Program-made: the position numbers and the translations under genes
In this document: positions 55,807-63,416 of the stretch, piece by piece
How the letters are laid out: the number at the start of each line of letters is the position of its first letter
Numbering within the stretch: position 1 is the stretch's first letter
Assembly (NCBI GenBank): GCA_002335385.1
Contig: DCVK01000016.1
Location: 22,167 to 86,166 of the forward strand
Reading direction: 5' to 3'
DNA length: 64,000 nucleotides
Source: Candidatus Aminicenantes bacterium UBA2190
Lineage (GTDB): Bacteria > Acidobacteriota > Aminicenantia > UBA2199
The notes under the pieces: model-generated
Told to the model about the DNA's origin: nothing
What the model saw: the letters and a program-made list of their open reading frames with translations, nothing else
Database searches by the model: none

Positions 55807-56271
55807 ATGAAAAAAACAATATTGATCCTCATCGCCATCGCCGTCGCCTGCGCGGGCCTGGCCCCGGCGCAGAACATCGACGTCAGCGCCAATGCCGGCA
55901 TACTCACCCGCAGCGACTTCAAGTTCGATCCCCTGGTCCTGTCGGGGAACGTCACCTTCGACATCTCCGTCGGCAGGTTCATCCTGCTCAGTCCCGAGTG
56001 CACTCTGTACACCGACAGCAAGTTCACGACCGATTCGCTGGTCCTCGCCCCCGGCGGCACGGTCAATTTCACGACCGGCCAGCTCTTTCTCGGCGGCGGC
56101 ATCATCAAGGAGATCTGGCTCAAGTCGAGCGCAGTCGCCATCCCCCTGGAACTGAAGCTGCAGGCCGGAGTCCGCGCGAGCAAGTTCCGCCTCGGCGCCT
56201 ACATGCTGACATTCTTCGAGGAAATGTTCAACGACATTTCCTTCGGCTTCACCATCGGCTTCGCGCTGTAG
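55807..56271 (+). CDS. Small secreted protein, possible outer-membrane barrel
   Basis: 154 residues from the ATG at 55807. Signal peptide MKKTILILIAIAVACAGLAP, cut near AQA/N. The mature part alternates short strands and turns (SGNVTFDISVGRFILLSPEC, TGQLFLGGGIIKEIWLKSSA, LKLQAGVRASKFRLGAYMLT) and ends FGFTIGFAL, like the closing strand of a small outer-membrane beta barrel. It resembles in style the protein at 6523. Family unknown. Confidence 0.68.
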   Translation: MKKTILILIAIAVACAGLAPAQNIDVSANAGILTRSDFKFDPLVLSGNVTFDISVGRFILLSPECTLYTDSKFTTDSLVLAPGGTVNFTTGQLFLGGGIIKEIWLKSSAVAIPLELKLQAGVRASKFRLGAYMLTFFEEMFNDISFGFTIGFAL

Positions 56272-56400
56272 GCGAAACAGGCCTCGGGCGGAATGGCGGC
56301 TCGGGCACGGCCTGACTGGCAATCACTCTCCCGTTCAGGCAATAAGATGTTTTTTTTCTCAATACGTGGTATACAATATGGGAAACCAGGAGGGAACAAC

Positions 56401-57174
56401 ATGCCAGACAAGGGTACGAAAAAGAAAGTGACCAGAGTGGAAGGCGGGGAAACCTCATCCGCCGCCAGGGAGACCAGGACATTCGTCGCCAGCGACGAAA
56501 GCAAGGCCAAGGCGAAGAAGTTCCGCATATTCGCCATCCTTTCCTGGATCGTGGCCATTGGCCTGGAAGTCGTTGCCATTCTCCAGCTGAAGAGCCCGCC
56601 GATCAAGACATGGCTGCTCATCGTCCTGATCGTGGCCGACCTGGTCTTCGCCGTCATCGGTTCGCTGCTGTGGAAGAAGGCCAACCGCTTTGATCCCGCT
56701 TCGGAAAAGGACAAGTTCAGGTTCTTCGTCCAGAACCAGCTGGGCGCGATCATCGCCGTCATCGCCTTCCTGCCCCTGGTCCTCCTGATCTTCACCAACA
56801 AGGACCTGAAGGGCAAGCAAAAAGGTCTCGTTGGCGCCGTCGCCGTGATCGCCATGCTGATCGCGGGTTTCGTCGGCGTCGATTTCAACCCGCCCTCCAT
56901 CGAGGAGTATGCGGAGCAGACGGCGCAGGTGGAGTCGCTGACCGGCCAGAACCATGTCTACTGGACGAAATCGGGAACGAAGTATCACGTGCTGGCGGAC
57001 TGCCAGCATATCAACACCAAAAAGACCGACGAGATCTTCGAGGGCACCGTTGCCCAGGCCAGGGAACTCAAGAACATCAGCGAACTCTGCAAAACCTGCG
57101 CCGAGCGCTGGAAAAAGGAAAAAGGCCTGCCGGCCGGGACAGCGGCCGCGATTGAGGAACAATTAACCGAATAG
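56401..57174 (+). CDS. Membrane protein with C-terminal His/Cys motif
   Basis: 257 residues from the ATG at 56401 (AGGAGGGAA upstream). A charged cytoplasmic N terminus (1-45) is followed by four membrane helices (about 46-165: AILSWIVAIGLEVVAILQLK, WLLIVLIVADLVFAVIGSLL and two more). A C-terminal module contains YHVLADCQHINTKKT and, after about 20 residues, LCKTCAERW. Spaced H-C-H-C-C residues look like a zinc or metal site of the YHxxxC...CxxC kind found in Ada- and nuclease-like domains. Function unknown. Confidence 0.7.
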   Translation: MPDKGTKKKVTRVEGGETSSAARETRTFVASDESKAKAKKFRIFAILSWIVAIGLEVVAILQLKSPPIKTWLLIVLIVADLVFAVIGSLLWKKANRFDPASEKDKFRFFVQNQLGAIIAVIAFLPLVLLIFTNKDLKGKQKGLVGAVAVIAMLIAGFVGVDFNPPSIEEYAEQTAQVESLTGQNHVYWTKSGTKYHVLADCQHINTKKTDEIFEGTVAQARELKNISELCKTCAERWKKEKGLPAGTAAAIEEQLTE

Positions 57175-57215
57175 CCTGGCGGCGAACGCCGGGAGGATAG
57201 GCGCCCAAATCCTCT

Positions 57216-58616
57216 CTACCAGTGCCGGCTGTCGGGGCCCAGCCCCTCCGGCTCGGGAACCTCGACCTGCTGCAGTTGCCGGCCGTTCAGGCGATCCACT
57301 TCCCGGCGGATGGCCACGGCGGTGATGGCCGCCGCGGAGACGTCGGCCAGCGGCCCGGCCAGCCAGATGCCGTCGATCTCCAGCGCCAGCGGCAACAGCA
57401 GCACCAGCGGGATCAGCAGGATCACCTGGCGCAGCAGGTTGAGCAGCATGGCCGTCCTGGCCTTGCCGATGGCCTGGAAAAAGTTGGAGCTGACCACCTG
57501 GAAGCCCACCACGGGGAAGGCGGCCAGCAGGATGCGCATGCCCCTGACCCCGATCGCCAGCAGGCGGGGATCGTCGCGGTTGAACAGCCCGATGATCGCA
57601 GCGGGAAACAGCTGCACCGCCAGGAACCCGGCCGTGGTGACGGCGGTGGCGGCGATCAGGGCGATCTTCAGCGTCCGCTTGACCCGCTGGAACTGCCGGG
57701 CGCCGTAATTGAAGCCGATGATCGGCTGCGCCGCCATGTTGACGGCGATCACGCAAAAGACGAACATCATCCCCGCGCCGTTGATGATGCCCATGGCGCC
57801 GACGGCCAGGTCGCTGCCGTAGCGGATCAGCTGGATATTGAAGATGGCATGGATGACGCTGCCGGCCAGCTGCATGGCGAACGGCGCCATGCCGATGGCC
57901 AGGATCTCGCGCACGATCCGCCGGTCCAGGCGGAAATTCTTGGCCCGCAGCCGCAGAAGGCTTTTCCTGCCGGTGAAGTGGATCAGCACCCAGTAACTGG
58001 TAACGGCCATGGAGATCACCGTGGCCAGGGCCGCGCCGGCCACACCCATCTGGAAGACAAAAATAAAGAGCGGGTCGAGGATGATGTTCAACAGGGCGCC
58101 GAGGATCATGGTGACCATGGCGATGCGGGCATGGCCCTCGGCCCGGATCAGGTTGTTCATTCCGAAGCCGATGCCCTGGAAGACGTTTCCCAGCAGGATG
58201 ATGGTGATGTAGTCGCGGGCATGGACCAGTGTTTCGGGACCGGCGCCAAACAGCGACAGCACCGGATCGCGCAGCAGCAGGCCCAGCCCGCTGAGCGCCA
58301 GCGAAATGCCCGCCAGCAGGACGAAGGCGTGGCCCAGGATCCTTTCGGCCTCGTCCCGCTTGCGCTCGCCCAGGCGGATGGAGACCAGCGAGGCCGAGCC
58401 CATGCCCACCAGCATGCCGAAGGCCATGACGACGATCATGATGGGAAAGGTCACGGTCACGCCCGACAGGGCCAGCGCTCCCACCCCCCGGCCGATGTAG
58501 ATCCGGTCCACGAGATTGTAGAGCATGTTGGCCAGCACGCCGATGATGGCGGGGACGAAGTATTTCCAGAGCAGCCTGCCGACCGGGGCCTGCCCCAGTT
58601 CCTTGGTATGGTCCAA
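57216..58616 (-). CDS. MATE-family efflux transporter
   Basis: 466 residues from TTG 58616 (GGAG eight bases upstream). Twelve membrane helices in two bundles. The second helix region NMLYNLVDRIYIGRGVGALA and the loop GMGSASLVSIRLGERKRDEA are standard MatE features, and the repeat appears again after residue 235 (FAMQLAGSVIHAIFNIQLIR). Known: sodium- or proton-driven export of drugs and metabolites at the inner membrane. A TATAAT promoter lies 66 bases upstream. Confidence 0.93.
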   Translation of the reverse strand: MDHTKELGQAPVGRLLWKYFVPAIIGVLANMLYNLVDRIYIGRGVGALALSGVTVTFPIMIVVMAFGMLVGMGSASLVSIRLGERKRDEAERILGHAFVLLAGISLALSGLGLLLRDPVLSLFGAGPETLVHARDYITIILLGNVFQGIGFGMNNLIRAEGHARIAMVTMILGALLNIILDPLFIFVFQMGVAGAALATVISMAVTSYWVLIHFTGRKSLLRLRAKNFRLDRRIVREILAIGMAPFAMQLAGSVIHAIFNIQLIRYGSDLAVGAMGIINGAGMMFVFCVIAVNMAAQPIIGFNYGARQFQRVKRTLKIALIAATAVTTAGFLAVQLFPAAIIGLFNRDDPRLLAIGVRGMRILLAAFPVVGFQVVSSNFFQAIGKARTAMLLNLLRQVILLIPLVLLLPLALEIDGIWLAGPLADVSAAAITAVAIRREVDRLNGRQLQQVEVPEPEGLGPDSRHW

Positions 58617-58681
58617 TCTGATCGCTCCAGGGTGACGCGGCGGACGGCGCCGCCGGCGAAGAGGACTTCAGGTTACGATCA

Positions 58682-58710
58682 ATTATAGCGCAAAATCGGG
58701 CCCGGGTGAA
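58682..58710 (-). promoter_or_regulatory. Promoter of the MATE gene
   Basis: Minus strand TTCACC (58710-58705), 17 bases, TATAAT (58687-58682). Confidence 0.7.
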
Positions 58711-58737
58711 GCCCGACTCGTTCCGTCCCCGGCCGCC

Positions 58738-59079
58738 TTATTTGCCGGGACGCCGGCGGGATGCATTCTCCAGCAGCGCCCGCCATTCCAGCAGGGCCCG
58801 GCGCAGCTTGCAGGTCGGCAGCGCCAGATCGGCGCTGCGGCCGAATTCGGAGCGGATGCGGGACTTGTGCTTGAAGGCGGTCAGGGTGTGGGCGTTGCCG
58901 GTCAACTGCCGGCGCCGGGCGCGGCCGGCAACGACATCGTCCAGCGCCGCCAGCACCTCGTCGCACATGAGAATGCTGTCCTGGATGTCGGCCTCCAGGA
59001 AACGGCCGAGCAGGCGCAGACCGCGACCCGTCTGCGCCCTGAGATCGCCGTCGTCATCGCGATAGAACCGGTAGGACAT
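58738..59079 (-). CDS. Small cytosolic protein downstream of EndoU, UPF0231/YacL-like
   Basis: 113 residues from the ATG at 59079 (AGGAGCTGACC upstream). No signal peptide. SYRFYRDDDGDLRAQTGRG at the start, the central LMCDEVLAALDDV and the pattern RQLTGNAHTLTAF are weakly similar to the YacL/UPF0231 family; the rest (LRRALLEWRALLENASR) is helical. It starts two bases after the stop of the secreted EndoU gene, so the pair is transcribed together. Because the partner is an exported RNase, an inhibitor that protects the cytosol is a reasonable guess, as for barnase and barstar; nothing in the sequence proves it. Confidence 0.65.
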   Translation of the reverse strand: MSYRFYRDDDGDLRAQTGRGLRLLGRFLEADIQDSILMCDEVLAALDDVVAGRARRRQLTGNAHTLTAFKHKSRIRSEFGRSADLALPTCKLRRALLEWRALLENASRRRPGK

Positions 59080-59081
59080 GG

Positions 59082-59603
59082 TCAGCTCCTGTCAGGGGAA
59101 TAGATGGGATACGCGGTCTGGATGCGGCCGTTCTGAAAATAGCCCTCGATGATGAAGCCGAGCCCCGAGGGGCCGCGAAACACCTCGCCGGCGCGTCTGC
59201 CCTTTTGAAAAGCGGCCAGGATGGCCCCGATCACCTGGGCCCGGGCCAGGCGGTCGGGATAGAAGGTCGAGAACTTGGTCCGATTGCGGCGGCCGATCCA
59301 GGCCACGGCGGTGTAGACGCCGAGGCGATTCGGCCGGTCGACAATACGCACGATGCCGCTGCCCCTGGGATCGACTCCCCCGGGACGGGAGTGGAAGCCG
59401 ACCGGCCGGCCGCGGCGGTTGATCTCGCCGGCGAAGACGTGGGTCAGGTTGACCTGCGGCCGGGTAGCGGACCAGGCGCGGGTGCGGTGGTCGATCGCCC
59501 GCTCACGCTCCGTTCCGGGCCCGGGCAGATGCAACCCTTGGCCGGTCAGGAGCAGCCCAGGCAGCAACGACACGGCCAGCAGTAAAATCGACCAGCGCCT
59601 CAT
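59082..59603 (-). CDS. Secreted bacterial EndoU-type ribonuclease
   Basis: 173 residues from the ATG at 59603. Signal peptide MRRWSILLLAVSLLPGLLLT, then an EndoU domain (about 50-172) with VNLTHVFAGEINRRGRPVGF (first His), GFHSRPGGVDPRGSG (second His), NRTKFSTFYP (catalytic Lys region) and the closing IQTAYPIY tyrosine motif. Known: bacterial EndoU domains are metal-independent RNases, mostly toxin tips of contact-dependent or polymorphic toxins. Here the domain stands alone behind a signal peptide, as in a free secreted RNase. The promoter puts the -10 box seven bases before the ATG. Confidence 0.82.
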   Translation of the reverse strand: MRRWSILLLAVSLLPGLLLTGQGLHLPGPGTERERAIDHRTRAWSATRPQVNLTHVFAGEINRRGRPVGFHSRPGGVDPRGSGIVRIVDRPNRLGVYTAVAWIGRRNRTKFSTFYPDRLARAQVIGAILAAFQKGRRAGEVFRGPSGLGFIIEGYFQNGRIQTAYPIYSPDRS

Positions 59604-59610
59604 GCGGGTC

Positions 59611-59639
59611 AGCCTATTCCGCCCGGGGCGCAATGTCAA
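59611..59639 (-). promoter_or_regulatory. Leaderless-type promoter of the EndoU unit
   Basis: Minus strand TTGACA (59639-59634), 17 bases, TAGGCT (59616-59611), seven bases, ATG 59603. No ribosome site is possible in the gap. Confidence 0.6.
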
Positions 59640-59798
59640 GCACCGGTCCCCATTCACCTATGCTCTAGAAAGGCATCGCCGGCCACGTGAGATCCCATGA
59701 TCATTCCACCTCAGGATCCTTCAGACCTGAGCCAGAGGATCTCAAAATAACCATCCGCTGTTCCTTGCCGTATCTGGAAGTGAATCAAGGAGGCTGTC

Positions 59799-61484
59799 AT
59801 GGCGATCCGCTGGAAGACGGTGGCATGTTGGATATTTTTCGGCTGGTTCCTGGTTTCAGGCGTCCTGGGGGGGAATGCCTTTGCGGCGGCAGAGGACCTG
59901 GATGGCCGATTCAGCGAGCATGAATACCGGGGACACCTGGAATTCCTGGCCGGCGATTTGCTCGAGGGCAGGGCCACGGCCGACCGCGGCGCCGCTTTGG
60001 CCGCCGCCTACATCGCCGCCCAGTTCAAGTCGCTCGGGCTGCAGCCCTGCTCCGGTGAATACGGCTACCTCCAGCCCGTCCAGCTCAAGGGGTTCCGCAC
60101 CGACTACGAGACGGTGCGCTTCGCCCTGAACCGCGGTAAGGACGAATGCCCGATCGAGGCGCTGGCGGAATTCTGCGTCACCAGCGAGGTGATGGCGGAG
60201 GAGATTTCCGCGGACGACGAACTCCTCTTCGTCGGCTACGCCATCGAGGCGCCCGAATACAAGTGGGACGATTTCAAGGGACAAAGCGTCGAGGGCAAGA
60301 TCATCGTCGCCCTGGTCAACGATCCCGACTTCAAGGCCACCCGATTCGGCGGCGAATCGCTGACCTATTACGGGCGCTGGACCTACAAGCTGGAGATGGC
60401 CCGGCGCAGGAAGGCCAAGGGGATCATGCTCATCCATCACGAGCGCGAAGCCACCTACGACTGGTCGGTTGTGCGCAACAGCTGGCTGGGCGAGCGCTTC
60501 ACCTTCGCCGACTTGAAGGACGCGCCCCTGCAGATCTTCTCCTGGATCGCCCACGGCGCCTTCGAGCGGGCGCTGCAAGGCACAGGGCTCGACTACGCGA
60601 CCCTGAAAAAAAAGGCCGACAGCCGCAGGTTCAAGCCCATGGTCCTGCCGCTGCGCTTGAAAGCCTCCTTCCGGCAGAAGGCGAGACGGGCCGACTGCCA
60701 CAACGTGATCGGCGTCATCCCCGGCAGCGATCCCCTGCTGAAGGATGAATTCGTCCTCTTCACCGGCCATTTCGACCATTTCGGCATCGGCCTGCCCGAT
60801 GAAACGGGCGATCGCATCTACAACGGGGCGCTGGACAACGCCAGCGGCACGGCCGCCCTGATCTGCCTTGCCCGCGCCTTCGCCCAGTCGCCGGTGAAGC
60901 CCAGGAGGACCGTGGCCGTCATGGGGGTGACCGGGGAGGAGATGGGCCTGCTCGGCTCCACCTGGTTCGTCGAGCATCCCCCCTTCGACCTGAAGCAGAT
61001 CGCCATGGTGATCAACAAGGACTGCATGAACCATTTCGGAAGGTGCGATTCCTTCTCCGCCTTCCCGGTGGAATACGGCAGCGCCCTGGCGGACGTGCAG
61101 GAAATCGCCGGCGCCAGGGGATTCACGCTGAGGACCCGCGCCGTGGATACGGAGGGCGGCTCGTTCCGCAGCGATCACTTCCCCTTCGCTGCCCGCGGCG
61201 TGCCGGCCATGTCCGTGGGCATGGGCGGCAAATTCCTCGACCGCAGCGAGGATGAAATCAGGGAAGTGCGCCGGAAGATCGGCTTCACCTACCATCAGGC
61301 CGGCGACAACGTCCATCCGCTGTGGGTCTACGACGGCGTGCTGCAGGAACTCGACCTGCTCTATGCCCTCGGGCGCCATTGGGCCGACGGCGCGGCCAAG
61401 CCGACCCTGACCATCGACCGCAACAACCCGTTCTGGGCCACCCAGGTCTGGTACGGCCTGGCAAAACAGGCGAATTCACGCTGA
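59799..61484 (+). CDS. Secreted M28-family zinc aminopeptidase with PA domain
   Basis: 561 residues from the ATG at 59799 (CAAGGAGG upstream). A signal peptide (about 1-30, ending NAFAAAED) is followed by a PA-like insert (about 130-290, DDFKGQSVEGKIIVALVNDP) and the M28 core: FTGHFDHFGIG (zinc His/Asp), GALDNASGTAALI (bridging Asp), TGEEMGLLGS (catalytic Glu, zinc Glu), INKDCMNHFG (Asp) and FRSDHFPFAARGVPA (last His). Known: releases N-terminal residues from peptides outside the cytosol. With the C1 and tricorn proteins it indicates growth on protein. Confidence 0.94.
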   Translation: MAIRWKTVACWIFFGWFLVSGVLGGNAFAAAEDLDGRFSEHEYRGHLEFLAGDLLEGRATADRGAALAAAYIAAQFKSLGLQPCSGEYGYLQPVQLKGFRTDYETVRFALNRGKDECPIEALAEFCVTSEVMAEEISADDELLFVGYAIEAPEYKWDDFKGQSVEGKIIVALVNDPDFKATRFGGESLTYYGRWTYKLEMARRRKAKGIMLIHHEREATYDWSVVRNSWLGERFTFADLKDAPLQIFSWIAHGAFERALQGTGLDYATLKKKADSRRFKPMVLPLRLKASFRQKARRADCHNVIGVIPGSDPLLKDEFVLFTGHFDHFGIGLPDETGDRIYNGALDNASGTAALICLARAFAQSPVKPRRTVAVMGVTGEEMGLLGSTWFVEHPPFDLKQIAMVINKDCMNHFGRCDSFSAFPVEYGSALADVQEIAGARGFTLRTRAVDTEGGSFRSDHFPFAARGVPAMSVGMGGKFLDRSEDEIREVRRKIGFTYHQAGDNVHPLWVYDGVLQELDLLYALGRHWADGAAKPTLTIDRNNPFWATQVWYGLAKQANSR

Positions 61485-61499
61485 TTAGATTATTTCCCA

Positions 61500-61605
61500 T
61501 GCCCGCGGGCGGCGCGGCGGCGTAATGGAAGGTCAGCGGCAGTTCGGATCCCGCGAAATACCTGGCGAAAAGTTCCGTGAATTTTTTCTTCAGTTCCAAG
61601 TCCAG
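61500..61605 (-). pseudogene. DUF169-like N-terminal fragment abutting the M28 gene
   Basis: The minus strand reads LDLELKKKFTELFARYFAGS then ELPLTFHYA, aligning with the fragment at 55522-55707 (LKEQFAGLFAAHFPGPELPLAFFLA). No start codon with a ribosome site, and the frame runs into the 3' end of the convergent peptidase gene at 61484. A decayed piece of the same gene family is likely. Confidence 0.45.
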
Positions 61606-61678
61606 GCCGGGATTTTTGTGAGCTTCCAATAAAAGCGCAAATCCGCATTGAAAAGCGCATGGATGCATCCACATCGAG

Positions 61679-61684
61679 TATAAT
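61679..61684 (+). promoter_or_regulatory. TATAAT six bases before a start codon
   Basis: A perfect TATAAT (61679-61684) followed after six bases by the ATG at 61691. No convincing -35 box at 17 bases and no ribosome site, as in other leaderless genes. Confidence 0.45.
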
Positions 61685-61690
61685 CCTTTC

Positions 61691-61966
61691 ATGTCCAGGA
61701 GTGGCACTGCCGATCCCGTCAAGGAGACCTGCCGCCTGATCCGGCTGGCCCGCTCGTACTGGGACGCCCGCCGCAATCATGCCTGCCGCACCCACCGCGC
61801 CATGGCCATGCGGATGTACGAGGGACTTTCTCGGGAGCAGAGGGAAAAGGTCCCCCAGGTGCTGCGCGTCTGGCTGCGTTACCGCAGCGAAAAGTACTTT
61901 GGCCCCGAGCGAACGGCGCCCGGGACCGGGAGAAGAAAGAAAAAGAACAAACCTTGTTTTAAATAG
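61691..61966 (+). CDS. Small basic hypothetical protein
   Basis: 91 residues, strongly basic: IRLARSYWDARRNHACRTHR, MYEGLSREQREKVPQVLRVW and a lysine/arginine-rich tail GRRKKKNKPCFK. Helical, no signal peptide; it may bind nucleic acid. Family not recognised. The start is supported by the TATAAT six bases upstream rather than by a ribosome site. The 3' end overlaps the convergent decarboxylase-like gene by eight bases. Confidence 0.55.
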   Translation: MSRSGTADPVKETCRLIRLARSYWDARRNHACRTHRAMAMRMYEGLSREQREKVPQVLRVWLRYRSEKYFGPERTAPGTGRRKKKNKPCFK

Positions 61967-62720
61967 GATAACTTTCAATAACCATCGACAGCACGGCTTG
62001 GCCTGCCGGATAATATTGATATTGAAGCACCCGGCCCAACTTCAGTTCTTTCAGCTTCGCACCAACTGGGTGTTCGCCAAACTCCAAACTGACATCCGAT
62101 TGTTTCCTTGAAATTCCGGCTCGACTCTCGCTATAGATTAATTCTGAACGCAGCAAACGATCTTGTTGCAAGGTTATTGGATACACGCGTTGCCTGGGAA
62201 AAGGGCTGAGATCCATTTTCCTGGCTGACAGACTCAAAATATTCTTTCCTTCTGCGTCGACTTTGCAGTTTATCCATCGGTCATCGCTTTTAAAATTGAT
62301 ATCCGCTAAAAACTCTGGAAAATTAGCGATCTCAACCCCTGTATCGCGAGCTATTTCAGTCGTGACCGGCAGATGGAGAAGGTAGATCATGGGAACTTCC
62401 GGGGGAGTGCGCAGGATGCCTGTCAAGACGGGTGAAACCCTATCCAGAACAAAAGGAACGCCGATCGATACGGCATTATATGGGCCAATATCACTATTTT
62501 TATACTCGGAGGCAGTTATGGAGACGATGCAATGCCAGTGAGTCAGGCGAAACGGGTGCATTCTTTTAGAAGGCAAAATGTTTTTTACCGCATCCAGGGG
62601 AGCAAGCAGGAACACTCCCAAATATGCAACGTCCCGATAAAACAAAGGGAAGGGGACGGTCTGAGAACCGATTTTTACTGGTAATTGCTTGATGCCATCA
62701 AAGAAGTCATTCTCCTGCAT
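61959..62720 (-). CDS. Acetoacetate decarboxylase-like protein
   Basis: 253 residues. FYRDVAYLGVFLLAPLDAVK, LPSKRMHPFRLTHWHCIVSI, DIGPYNAVSIGVPFV and the strand-rich second half match the acetoacetate decarboxylase (ADC) fold. The active-site lysine of the true enzyme (usually in an E-x-x-K pattern after the middle) is not obvious; many family members act on other ligands. Visibly lower in GC than the neighbours, so probably acquired. GAGAGGGGG lies upstream. The next gene upstream is a fragment of the GatD 3' end. Confidence 0.65.
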   Translation of the reverse strand: MQENDFFDGIKQLPVKIGSQTVPFPLFYRDVAYLGVFLLAPLDAVKNILPSKRMHPFRLTHWHCIVSITASEYKNSDIGPYNAVSIGVPFVLDRVSPVLTGILRTPPEVPMIYLLHLPVTTEIARDTGVEIANFPEFLADINFKSDDRWINCKVDAEGKNILSLSARKMDLSPFPRQRVYPITLQQDRLLRSELIYSESRAGISRKQSDVSLEFGEHPVGAKLKELKLGRVLQYQYYPAGQAVLSMVIESYPI

Positions 62721-62745
62721 GAATACCCCCTCTCCCTGCTATCGC

Positions 62746-62852
62746 CTACTTGTGAAACTTCCTGATGAACTCCTCGACCTCGGGGATGCCCCCTGGAATA
62801 TCAGATAGCCGTTATAAGGCTCGCGCCCGATGATCTCGCCGGCGCTGGAAAC
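62746..62852 (-). pseudogene. Fragment duplicating the 3' end of the GatD-like gene
   Basis: About 105 bases closely similar to 63417-63522, including the stop codon and the tail IRKFHK (here TAG instead of TAA). One base is missing relative to the intact copy (GGGATGCC-CCCTGG), so the frame is broken, and the similarity stops near 62852. It is the relic of a second copy of the gene at the right edge. The rest of 62853-62888 shows nothing. Confidence 0.85.
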
Positions 62853-62888
62853 CATCGATCGTCTCCCCGTCGACGTTTTAACGATTCC

Positions 62889-63290
62889 CTAGTTTGCCGC
62901 GCCGCGGCATTGCAGCCTGTTTGCAATCAGCGCCGCGATGAACACTTCGACCAAACTCCAGGGAACGGCGATCCACAGTAGATCGAGGGGCAGGGCCGCG
63001 GCGTTCCAAAGCACGATCCAGTGCATGACAAATGCAGCAAGGTATGAAAGGTAAAAGGTATGCAACATGCTGAATTTCTTGGACAGGAAAACGACCAGAA
63101 CCGCCGCCAGCACTCCCCATAGTATCCAGAGGATGTTATTGGCCAGCGCATTGGGAAAATCCAATCCCCTTCCTTTGTAAAGGGCGTCGAATTTTGGCTT
63201 GGCGAACAACATCCACCTGACGGTTCCCGAAAAATTGATCCAGATCGCGACCAGCAAGACCTGCCACCCGGTTTTTACCTTGATTGCCAA
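62889..63290 (-). CDS. Small integral membrane protein (DUF1761-like)
   Basis: 133 residues from TTG 63290, supported by AAGGAGGAAC just upstream. Four hydrophobic helices: VLLVAIWINFSGTVRWMLFA, LANNILWILWGVLAAVLVVF, MLHTFYLSYLAAFVMHWIVL and LLWIAVPWSLVEVFIAALIA. The arrangement and WINFSGTVRWMLF-like opening resemble DUF1761-type proteins; this is tentative. It is bracketed by the intact 3' end of the GatD gene and its duplicated fragment, so it lies inside a small duplication scar. Confidence 0.6.
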   Translation of the reverse strand: MAIKVKTGWQVLLVAIWINFSGTVRWMLFAKPKFDALYKGRGLDFPNALANNILWILWGVLAAVLVVFLSKKFSMLHTFYLSYLAAFVMHWIVLWNAAALPLDLLWIAVPWSLVEVFIAALIANRLQCRGAAN

Positions 63291-63416
63291 AGTTCCTCCT
63301 TTACCCTGAATAGAGAGGCTTAAAGTGCCCCGGAAAATCAGATCGCGGCACTTCTCGTTGCACAAAGAATATTCCCTTCGAAATGAGAAAGTCAAGGTTC
63401 GGCCACTACAACCAAT

